64,000 bases of DNA from NCBI RefSeq assembly GCF_004345245.1, contig NZ_SLUQ01000007.1:434001-498000 (forward strand). Direction: 5' to 3'. The notes under the pieces were generated by a model, which saw nothing but the letters and a program-made list of their open reading frames with translations, had not been told where the DNA came from and ran no database searches. The position numbers and the translations under genes are program-made. This stretch comes from Rhizobium sp. BK251 (GTDB taxonomy: Bacteria; Pseudomonadota; Alphaproteobacteria; Rhizobiales; Rhizobiaceae). Positions 50,804 through 58,133 of the stretch are shown here, piece after piece. Position 1 is the stretch's first letter. Each line of letters begins with the position of its first letter.

Positions 50804-50814
50804 GGCAATCATGA
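50797..50814 (+). repeat. 18-bp initiation-region repeat, copy 1
   Basis: TGAATGAGGCAATCATGA at the scaffold start; identical to 53216-53233. It includes the GAGG ribosome-binding site and the start ATG. Confidence 0.85.
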
Positions 50815-51788
50815 CTGAGGCAATCGCAGACATCAAAGAGGTCGTGGATGACACGGCGAAGGCGGATACACAGAACAATGACGCTGGCGGCGCTGACAAG
50901 GACGCTGGCAGCGATAAGGGCACTGAAGGCGGCGAAGGTGGTGACAAGGTAGATACCGGCACCACGGACGCTGACAAGGGCACTGGTGACACTGCCGACA
51001 AGGGCGGCGAGGACAAGGGCGCGGCTCTTCCGGACAATTGGCGCGAGCTAGCGGCTGGCGACAACGAGGATCGGCTCAAGCTTCTGAAGCGCTACGGCTC
51101 CCTGGATGGAGTCGTGAAGGCGCTGGAAGAGGCACAGAAGACCATCCGCTCCGGCAAGATCAAGCGCGACATGCCTGATCCGAAGGACGAAAAGGCCATG
51201 GCCGAATGGCGGAAAGAGCAGGGCATCCCTGCCGATCCGACGGGCTATGTGCTCCCCGAGCCGGTGACCAAGCGCCTGGTCGATGCAGACAAGCCTGTGC
51301 TGTCCAGCTTCACCGAGTTCGCCCATGGCAAGAACGCACCTCCGGCCTTCGTCGAGATGGCGGCCGAATGGTACGTGGACATGTCGGAGCGCGCAGCCGA
51401 GGCGCAGACCCAGGCGGACACCAAGGCCAGCGAAGAGGCGGAGGACGCCCTGCGCGATGCATGGTCCCGCGACGAATACAAGGGCAACCTGACGCTCGCC
51501 AAGCGCTTCATGTCGTCTGCCGGCGATATCGGCGATGCATGGACCGAGGCAAGATTGCCGGACGGGCGTCGCCTTGGGGATATCCCGGGCTTCGTCCAAT
51601 GGGCATCCGACCAGGGGCGCAACGCCTTTGGTGATGTCGTCTTCTCCTCGAGCGATGCGCAGGAGCGGCACAACAGCCGCCGCGCCGAGATCGAGAAGAC
51701 CATGAAGACCGACATCGACAAGTACTATTCCGAGGGCATGGACAAGGAATACGCCCAGATCCTCGAGCGAGACGCCAAGCGCAAATAG
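50811..51788 (+). CDS. Capsid scaffolding protein
   Basis: 325 residues. The N-terminal 80 residues are an acidic, low-complexity region (DKDAGSDKGTEGGEGGDKVD). A region of phage scaffold type follows (ALPDNWRELAAGDNEDRLKL, AMAEWRKEQGIPADPTGYVL) with a long helical C-terminus. It lies just before the capsid gene. Start at ATG 50811, with GAGG 5 bp upstream, preferred to GTG 50796. Confidence 0.85.
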   Translation: MTEAIADIKEVVDDTAKADTQNNDAGGADKDAGSDKGTEGGEGGDKVDTGTTDADKGTGDTADKGGEDKGAALPDNWRELAAGDNEDRLKLLKRYGSLDGVVKALEEAQKTIRSGKIKRDMPDPKDEKAMAEWRKEQGIPADPTGYVLPEPVTKRLVDADKPVLSSFTEFAHGKNAPPAFVEMAAEWYVDMSERAAEAQTQADTKASEEAEDALRDAWSRDEYKGNLTLAKRFMSSAGDIGDAWTEARLPDGRRLGDIPGFVQWASDQGRNAFGDVVFSSSDAQERHNSRRAEIEKTMKTDIDKYYSEGMDKEYAQILERDAKRK

Positions 51789-51815
51789 CGCTGGCTTGAT
51801 TACCGCCGACACGAA

Positions 51816-51836
51816 GGCCACCCCGGCAACGGCCCC
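51816..51836 (+). repeat. 21-bp direct repeat, copy 1
   Basis: GGCCACCCCGG-C-AACGGCCCC in the scaffold-capsid gap; 20 of 21 bases match copy 2. Confidence 0.85.
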
Positions 51837-51889
51837 TGAGTGAAGGCATCCCCCAGACATCGCCAAGCTTGAAAGCCCCGGATGACAGC

Positions 51890-51910
51890 GGCCACCCCGG
51901 TAACGGCCCC
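51890..51910 (+). repeat. 21-bp direct repeat, copy 2
   Basis: GGCCACCCCGG-T-AACGGCCCC, 74 bp from copy 1. Both begin and end with GGCC, which can pair with itself. Confidence 0.85.
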
Positions 51911-51980
51911 GCATGTCCTTCGGCCACCCTCGATTGCTCCGGCCCAAATCCCAACCCTCAAAACCTGAAAGGAGAGCCAC

Positions 51981-52823
51981 ATGTCGATTGAAGCGGCATT
52001 GACTCAGTACCGGAAAGAGTTTGTGGCGGCTTTTGAGCAGCGGACGAGCCAGCTCAAGGCATCCACCACCAAGGAAAGCGTCATCAACGGGAACACCGCA
52101 ACGTTCCTCGTCTCTGGTTCCGGCGGCGATACCGCTGTGACCCGCGGCACGAACGGCCAGATCCCGTATGGCAACCCGACCAACTCGCAGCCCGTTGCGA
52201 CCCTGGTCGAAAAGCATGCGCCCTACGAGCTGACCAACTTCAACATCTTCGCCTCCCAGGGAGATCAGAAGAAGGTCATGCAGATGGCGTCGATGAACGT
52301 CATCAACCGTGACATCGACCTGACCATCCTGGCAGAGCTCGCCAATGCGACCAACGACTTCCCGTCGACGGCGCAGACCGCAACGCTCAACATGGTCACC
52401 GGTGCGCAGGCCATCCTCGGCAACAATGATGTCGACGTCGAAGACGAAAACAACATGTTCGCCGTCATCTCCCCGGCCTTCCGTGGCTACCTCCTGCAGA
52501 CGACGGAATTCGCTTCCGGCGACTTCGTGGAGTCCAAGCCGCTGAACGGTCCAGCCCGGAAGTTCTTCCGTTGGGCCGGCATCAACTGGATCGTCTCGAG
52601 CCGCATCACCGGCCTCGGTACGGCCGCCGAGATTTGCTACATGTACCACCGCAATGCGATCGGCTACGCCGTGAACGTTGGCGAAGAAAAGATCGCCATC
52701 GGCTACGACGAAAAGCAGGACACGTCCTGGTCGCGCGCCACGGTCTACCATGGGGCAAAGCTTCTCCAGAACAACGGCGTCGTGAAGATGACTCACGATG
52801 GCTCCGCGTTCGTTGCCACGTAA
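51981..52823 (+). CDS. Major capsid protein
   Basis: 280 residues. The sequence has the HK97-like look of podovirus capsids (FAVISPAFRGYLLQTTEF, FFRWAGINWIVSSRITGLG). Its place after the scaffold, with AAGGAG 7 bp upstream, is decisive. It is the most likely shell subunit; a distinct minor capsid form is not seen. Confidence 0.88.
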   Translation: MSIEAALTQYRKEFVAAFEQRTSQLKASTTKESVINGNTATFLVSGSGGDTAVTRGTNGQIPYGNPTNSQPVATLVEKHAPYELTNFNIFASQGDQKKVMQMASMNVINRDIDLTILAELANATNDFPSTAQTATLNMVTGAQAILGNNDVDVEDENNMFAVISPAFRGYLLQTTEFASGDFVESKPLNGPARKFFRWAGINWIVSSRITGLGTAAEICYMYHRNAIGYAVNVGEEKIAIGYDEKQDTSWSRATVYHGAKLLQNNGVVKMTHDGSAFVAT

Positions 52824-52835
52824 GGAGACCTGAAC

Positions 52836-53099
52836 ATGGCCTACAAATCTGACAACCTTGCCATGGTCATTAACCCGACCAGTGGCGCGCTTCCCCGCCT
52901 CTTCATCTACTACAACGAAGATGCGGACAGCAACGCAACCATCATCGGCGCCAGCTTCTTCACGAACGGCGTAACGATGGGCATGCGCAAGGGTGACCTT
53001 GTGGATGCGGTGAACGTCGCTACCCCGAAGCACACCCGCTACCAGGTTCTGAGCACGAGCGGCGCTGCCGCCACGGTTCAGGCTGTAGCGGCTGTCTAA
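52836..53099 (+). CDS. Phage hypothetical protein, possible head decoration
   Basis: 87 residues, beta-rich (LAMVINPTSGALPRLFIYYN, FFTNGVTMGMRKGDLVDAVN) with a repeated A/V end. It directly follows the capsid gene at 13 bp. Short proteins at this place often decorate the capsid; assignment is uncertain. Confidence 0.6.
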   Translation: MAYKSDNLAMVINPTSGALPRLFIYYNEDADSNATIIGASFFTNGVTMGMRKGDLVDAVNVATPKHTRYQVLSTSGAAATVQAVAAV

Positions 53100-53215
53100 A
53101 CGCGGCAGATCGCGGCTTTCGTGTCGCGATGTTGCCTCCATCGTGACCGGATACGGGCGGCGGCGCTCTCCTGCTGCCGCTCGTTCTCGGTTCTCGTTGG
53201 ACACTCTCCCACCCA

Positions 53216-53233
53216 TGAATGAGGCAATCATGA
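53216..53233 (+). repeat. 18-bp initiation-region repeat, copy 2
   Basis: TGAATGAGGCAATCATGA, identical to 50797-50814, again ending in the start ATG of a gene. Confidence 0.85.
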
Positions 53234-53691
53234 AAACCCTTCACCCCACGAAGATGCGCAACACTGCCGAGTATGTGCGCTCGCAGCACCACGTGATCGT
53301 CGATGCGGATCACACGCTCGAAGACGTCCTGAAGCCTGGCTATTGGGCTCATCACGCCGAGCGCATCCGGGTCTATGACCTGATCGACGTCATCCACAAC
53401 GACTTCGACGTCACGCTGCGCGTCACCGGCAAGGGCATCGGCTTCGTCGAGACCCGCATCCTGCGCGCATGGATCTCGGAAGCCGCCGACGCCAATCTCT
53501 CCGAAGAGCAGAACGCCGAGGCTGATGCGACCATCCCGGATGGCTATGTCGTCGACCACCACTCCAAGACCGGCTGGCGTGCCCGCCTGAAGGATGGCGG
53601 TGTCGAGATCAGCCGGAACCACAAGTCCAAGATCGAAGCCATCAAGGCGGCGCTCGATCATGCGGCCCGCGCTCAGGGTCTCGCAGCATGA
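53230..53691 (+). CDS. Phage hypothetical protein
   Basis: 153 residues from ATG 53230 (GAGG upstream; ATG 53215 is in frame). Alpha-beta composition (QHHVIVDADHTLEDVLKPGY, VIHNDFDVTLRVTGKGIGFV), with ISRNHKSKIEAIKAALDHA near the end. It lies between capsid and tail genes. Function unknown. Confidence 0.6.
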   Translation: MKTLHPTKMRNTAEYVRSQHHVIVDADHTLEDVLKPGYWAHHAERIRVYDLIDVIHNDFDVTLRVTGKGIGFVETRILRAWISEAADANLSEEQNAEADATIPDGYVVDHHSKTGWRARLKDGGVEISRNHKSKIEAIKAALDHAARAQGLAA

Positions 53692-53984
53692 GTGGGTGCC
53701 GCATCGGCAAGGTCAAGCTGAAGTCGGGCGGCATCCTTCACAAGCTCCCGACTGTCGAGCGGGATGAACCTCAAAAACAATTGGTCGATTGCGCAGCCAC
53801 GATCTCCGGCTTTCACGAGCCGGGTGAACTCGCGGGCTACGTCGTGTTCGGCTGGGATCGCCAGGGGCTGTCCAGCATTGGATATTTCATCGACAGGCCC
53901 GGCTTGGTCGGTGTCCGAATGCTTCCTTCCTTTGTCGCCGACGGGCTCAGGGAGAAAATGATCGAAACAGGGGATTGGGGCTGA
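53688..53984 (+). CDS. Phage hypothetical protein
   Basis: 98 residues (CRIGKVKLKSGGILHKLPTV, ELAGYVVFGWDRQGLSSIGY). Small alpha-beta protein common in rhizobial phages; overlaps the gene before by four bases and shares one base with the next start. No function. Confidence 0.55.
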   Translation: MSGCRIGKVKLKSGGILHKLPTVERDEPQKQLVDCAATISGFHEPGELAGYVVFGWDRQGLSSIGYFIDRPGLVGVRMLPSFVADGLREKMIETGDWG

Positions 53985-54604
53985 TGGCTTCCAGGCTGGC
54001 AATCTATCAGGGCGCCCTGCGTCTCCTTGGGCCGTCAGAGCTTTCGTCTCTGACCGAGGACATCGTGGTCAAGCGCAAGCTGGATTCCGCGTGGGGTCCA
54101 TCCGTTGATTTCATGCTGGAGCAGGGCCTCTGGAACTTCGCCATTCGTTCGGTGGCGCTCCAACCGGACGAGGACGTTCAGCCGTTGTTCGGGTTCGACT
54201 ACGCCTACTCCAAGCCCGATGACTGGGTCCGAACGGCCTCCATCTCGCCCTATGTCGACTACCGAGAGGGCATCAGGGAGTTCGAGGACCAGACCGGCTA
54301 TTGGTACACCTCGCATACGCCGATCTACGTCCAGTATGTCTCCAACGATCCTGCTTATGGCTGGAACGTCGGCGCATGGCGTCAGAGCTTCTCCAAGGCT
54401 CTGGAGACCTATCTGGCGTTCGAGTGCGGGCTACCGATCTCTTCGGACAAGGGCAACCGCAACGACCTCTATACCCTGTTCGAGCAGCGGCTCCAGAACG
54501 CCAAGACCAAGGACGCGGTAGACGAGCGTGTCCGCGAGAAGCCCCCGGGCAAGTGGACCCGTTCGAGAAACACCGGCTACCGCGGAGAGCGCTGGCGTGG
54601 CTAA
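53984..54604 (+). CDS. Tail tubular protein A (T7 gp11-like)
   Basis: 206 residues. The opening ASRLAIYQGALRLLGPSELS, then SVDFMLEQGLWNFAI and FDYAYSKPDDWVRTASIS, follow the tail tubular A family of podoviruses, which forms the gatekeeper ring under the portal. ATG 53984 shares one base with the previous stop. Its end overlaps the tail tubular B start. Confidence 0.88.
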   Translation: MASRLAIYQGALRLLGPSELSSLTEDIVVKRKLDSAWGPSVDFMLEQGLWNFAIRSVALQPDEDVQPLFGFDYAYSKPDDWVRTASISPYVDYREGIREFEDQTGYWYTSHTPIYVQYVSNDPAYGWNVGAWRQSFSKALETYLAFECGLPISSDKGNRNDLYTLFEQRLQNAKTKDAVDERVREKPPGKWTRSRNTGYRGERWRG

Positions 54605-57305
54605 GGTCAACACCTATCTCCACGCCTTTTCCACCGGCGTCCATGACTCGACGGCACTGCCGCGCATCGATCTGGAACGCATGCGGCTGGCCGCCGAGAT
54701 CCAGACGAACCTGCTTTGCCGCGCGACTGGTCCCGGCTTCATGCGCCCAGGTCTTGGCTATCTCACGTCCACGTATACCGACGCCGAGGCGCGCCTGAAG
54801 GAGTTTATCTTCGGCGTCTCCGATGCGGCCCTGATGGAGTTCACTAACCAGAACTTCCGGGTCATGGTCAACGACGTCATCGTGACGCGTCCGGCTGTCT
54901 CGAGCACGGTAGTCAATGGCGACTTCTCCTCTGCCACCGGCTGGAACACGGCTGGCGTCGGCGGCGGGACGTCCACGATCTCCGGCGGCAAGCTGACCAT
55001 GAATGCGGTCAACATCGAAGGTATCGCTGTTTGCCTGCGGTCGGTAACTACGTCCACGCCGAACGTCGAGCATGCGCTTCGGATCGTGGTCGAGCGTGGC
55101 CCTGTGACGTTCCGATGCGGGTCCACCAGCGGCGGCGACGAATATGTCTCCGAGACGACGCTGCCCACCGGCGTGCATTCGCTGGCCTTCACGCCTACCG
55201 GCACGTTCTACGTCCAGTTCACGTCCAAGCTCCGCTATAACAAGATCGTGGACAGCATTCAGATCGAAGCCGCGGGCCCGATGATCCTGCCGACGCCTTG
55301 GCTGCTTTCGGACCTCCCGAGCCTTCGCGTGGCCCAATCAGCCGACGTCTGCTTCGTTGCATGCGAGGGCTATCAACAGCGCCGCATCGAGCGCCGTGCG
55401 ACCCGTTCGTGGTCCGTCGCTCTCTATGTCTCCGACGACGGTCCTTTGCTTCCATCGCCGGACAAGGCGGTGCGCCTGCGTCCTGGCACGCTTGAGGGAA
55501 ATACAAGCCTCACGTCCAGTTCACCATACTTCACCCCGCAGCACGTCGGGGCGCTGTTCTCGCTGACCCACACCGGTCAGGTGGTCATCCAGTCGCTGGC
55601 TCAGGACGACACCTATACGGATACGATCCGGGTCTCCGGCATCTACCGCGCCGGCACGGACAGCGACCGCGACTTCGCATTCACCGTAGCCGGCACATGG
55701 TCGGGAACGATTGTCTACCAGCGGTCCTATGACGATCCGGACACCGGCTTCGTGGACGTCGGTACCGTGACCGTCAATGGAACGACCGGCAACAACGACA
55801 ATGCCGACAACACCGTCTATTACTATCGAGTCGGCTTCGCGCCGGGTGGGTATGTCTCGGGAACGGCCTCCATCACCATCCAGTATTTCGGCGGCGGTGG
55901 AACCGGGATCTGCCGGGTGACGGACTATGTCTCGCCGACCCAGGTCAATATCGAGGTCATCACCCCGTTCCTCAATAACCACTGGACGCGCGACTGGCGC
56001 CCATCTGAATGGTCAGACGCTTCCGGCTGGCCGTCGGCCGTGGCGCTCTCTGACGGGCGTCTGTGGTGGTCTGGAGCGGATCGCATCTGGGGTTCTGTCT
56101 CCGATGCCTTCGCGTCCTTCGACGACACCGTGGAAGGCGACAGCGGCCCTATCTCGCGCTCGATCGCGACCGGCGGGGTGAACAGCACCCAGTGGCTACT
56201 CTCGCTCAAGCGGCTTCTGGTGGGCACGGAAGGCGCTATCGCAACGGTGAAGTCCTCATCGCTGGATGAACCGCTGACCCCGACCAACTTCGGCATCAGG
56301 GACTCGTCGACGACGGGCGCGGCCGGTGTGGACCCGATCAAGGTCGACATGCGCGGCATCTTCGTGGAGCGGGCAGGGACTGCATTGCTGGAACTCACCT
56401 TCAACGGCGAGTCCTCCGACTACATCGCGACGCAGATCAGCAAGCTGACGACCGACCTATTCGGAAGCGGTGTCAAGTCGATCTCCGTCCAGCGCCGGCC
56501 GGATACCCGCATCTGGCTCGTCCTCAATGACGGATCATGTGTCTGCATGGTCTACGAGGCCGATCAGGAGGTTCTTGCCTTCATCCCGATCGAGACGGAT
56601 GGTGACTTCGAGAGCGTGGCGGTCCTGCCGTCGCTCATTCAGGACACAGTCTATTTCGCGATCCGCCGGACGATCAACGGCTCCACGGTGCGCTACATCG
56701 AGAAGATGGCCATGGACACCGATGTTCGACCGACCACGCTCTGCAAGGTCATGGACGCTTATACGGCCGGGGTAAACCCGCCTGCCACAAGCGTGGTCCA
56801 CGTCGGACAGCATCTCACCGGTGCATCTGTCGTGGTCTGGGCGGATGGCCAGCCGGTGGAATCGGCTCCCGGCGTGCCGCTGACCTTCGTCGTCGATGTC
56901 GTCGGCAATATCACCTTGCCGGCTCCCGTGACCAACTGGGTGGCCGGCCTTCCATACCGGGCGCGCTACAAGTCGGCTCGGTTGGCCTATGGCGCTCAGG
57001 GCGGAACAGCGATGCTGCAGAAGAAGACGGTCGACAACCTCGGCCTGATCCTCACGGATTTCGTCCGCGCCGGCATTCGCTACGGCAAAGCGTTCGATGA
57101 CCCATATCGGGCGCTCGATCGTCTGCCGATGCACGCCGACGGGAAAGAACAGCCGGCAATCGTGCTCAGCGATATCAGGGATGAGGAAGCCTTTCCATTC
57201 CCCGGCGAGTGGGACACGGACTCCCGCGTCTGCATCGAATGCTCCAGCCCATACACCATGACCGCCTTGGGACTGGTGATGGGGATCAACACGAACGAAC
57301 GATGA
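54597..57305 (+). CDS. Tail tubular protein B (T7 gp12-like nozzle)
   Basis: 902 residues from GTG 54597 (GGAGAG upstream). Long beta-rich protein with late segments TFNGESSDYIATQISKLTTD and VQRRPDTRIWLVLNDGSCVC, typical of the podovirus nozzle. The inner region (VVNGDFSSATGWNTAGVGGG) is a carbohydrate-binding-like insert. It forms the tail tube below the A ring. Confidence 0.85.
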   Translation: MAKVNTYLHAFSTGVHDSTALPRIDLERMRLAAEIQTNLLCRATGPGFMRPGLGYLTSTYTDAEARLKEFIFGVSDAALMEFTNQNFRVMVNDVIVTRPAVSSTVVNGDFSSATGWNTAGVGGGTSTISGGKLTMNAVNIEGIAVCLRSVTTSTPNVEHALRIVVERGPVTFRCGSTSGGDEYVSETTLPTGVHSLAFTPTGTFYVQFTSKLRYNKIVDSIQIEAAGPMILPTPWLLSDLPSLRVAQSADVCFVACEGYQQRRIERRATRSWSVALYVSDDGPLLPSPDKAVRLRPGTLEGNTSLTSSSPYFTPQHVGALFSLTHTGQVVIQSLAQDDTYTDTIRVSGIYRAGTDSDRDFAFTVAGTWSGTIVYQRSYDDPDTGFVDVGTVTVNGTTGNNDNADNTVYYYRVGFAPGGYVSGTASITIQYFGGGGTGICRVTDYVSPTQVNIEVITPFLNNHWTRDWRPSEWSDASGWPSAVALSDGRLWWSGADRIWGSVSDAFASFDDTVEGDSGPISRSIATGGVNSTQWLLSLKRLLVGTEGAIATVKSSSLDEPLTPTNFGIRDSSTTGAAGVDPIKVDMRGIFVERAGTALLELTFNGESSDYIATQISKLTTDLFGSGVKSISVQRRPDTRIWLVLNDGSCVCMVYEADQEVLAFIPIETDGDFESVAVLPSLIQDTVYFAIRRTINGSTVRYIEKMAMDTDVRPTTLCKVMDAYTAGVNPPATSVVHVGQHLTGASVVVWADGQPVESAPGVPLTFVVDVVGNITLPAPVTNWVAGLPYRARYKSARLAYGAQGGTAMLQKKTVDNLGLILTDFVRAGIRYGKAFDDPYRALDRLPMHADGKEQPAIVLSDIRDEEAFPFPGEWDTDSRVCIECSSPYTMTALGLVMGINTNER

Positions 57306-57727
57306 CGCTTGAGATTGTCCAGGTCGACCCATCGACCATCGCGGCCGTCGAAGGCGTCGATATCAGCATTCCGGCGGTTGCCTATGTCGGCATCGACGAG
57401 GGCCAGATCGTCGGTTCGTATGGTCTGGCCTGGGGCGGCGGGAGATGTTGGATCTGGCTTCGTCTTCCAAATGGAAAGCCAAGCTACGCGATCACGGTCA
57501 TGCGCCGGACGAAGGCGTTGCTCGCCAAGGCATGGCAGTTGGGCGAGACGGAAGTCTACACCCCGCGCGACACTGAATTTGAGACATCCGAACGGCTGCT
57601 GACAGTCTTGGGGTTCAAGCTGCACGGCATCGAAAAGGGAATGGAAGTATGGCGGAAATCGCGGCTATCGGCGCGTGGCTCAGCAGCAACATCGGCACCG
57701 TTGCCACCGTTGCCGGCACAGCCCTGA
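57302..57727 (+). CDS. GNAT-fold internal virion protein (gp13-like)
   Basis: 141 residues from ATG 57302. Its sequence (VAYVGIDEGQIVGSYGLAWG, GRCWIWLRLPNGKPSYAITV, RLLTVLGFKLHGIEKGMEVW) reads like an acyltransferase-type fold, as found in podovirus gp13. It overlaps the nozzle gene by four bases and the next gene by 79, an unusually long overlap. It probably helps package the ejection proteins. Confidence 0.65.
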   Translation: MTLEIVQVDPSTIAAVEGVDISIPAVAYVGIDEGQIVGSYGLAWGGGRCWIWLRLPNGKPSYAITVMRRTKALLAKAWQLGETEVYTPRDTEFETSERLLTVLGFKLHGIEKGMEVWRKSRLSARGSAATSAPLPPLPAQP

Positions 57728-58131
57728 CGGCAGCCGGTACGCTGGCTGCTGGCAAGGCAGAGAAGACCAATCAGGACTACATCGCCAAGCAGGAAGACCA
57801 GAAGGCCAACGAAGAGATGGCCGCGGCCCAGCGCGAGGCCCAACAGAACCGGAAAGAGGCGATCTTCGCCAACTCCCGGGCACAGGCTCTGGCGGCTTCC
57901 TCCGGCGGTGGTGCTGGCTCCGATGCTCCGACCATCGTCAAGCTCATGAGCGACACGGCGGGGCAGGGCGAGCTTAACGCGGGCACCACCCTCTATGGCG
58001 GTGTGCAGCGCGCAGCGGGGCTCAGGGATAGCGCCAAGGGCCGCAGGGCAGCCGGCAGGGCTTCCTACCTCGGCAGTCAGCTTGGCGCGTTCGGGCAGGT
58101 CGCCAGCGGCGTTGGCAAGGCGTTCGGTTGA
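57649..58131 (+). CDS. Internal virion protein (gp14-like)
   Basis: 160 residues. A hydrophobic N-terminal segment (IGTVATVAGTALTAAGTLAA) is followed by a long polar coiled coil (AKQEDQKANEEMAAAQREAQ) and a Ser/Gly/Ala region. This pattern fits the membrane-spanning ejection protein gp14 of T7-like phages. It overlaps the GNAT-like gene by 79 bp. Confidence 0.75.
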   Translation: MAEIAAIGAWLSSNIGTVATVAGTALTAAGTLAAGKAEKTNQDYIAKQEDQKANEEMAAAQREAQQNRKEAIFANSRAQALAASSGGGAGSDAPTIVKLMSDTAGQGELNAGTTLYGGVQRAAGLRDSAKGRRAAGRASYLGSQLGAFGQVASGVGKAFG

Positions 58132-58133
58132 AC

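Noticed and set aside
53109..53130. ATCGCG/CGCGAT hairpin after the capsid-region gene
   Set aside because: Only 6 bp of stem with no T run; too weak to call a terminator.
51048..53231. 727-codon minus-strand frame opposite scaffold and capsid genes
   Set aside because: Long but lies antisense to recognised head genes; its translation is compositionally a shadow.
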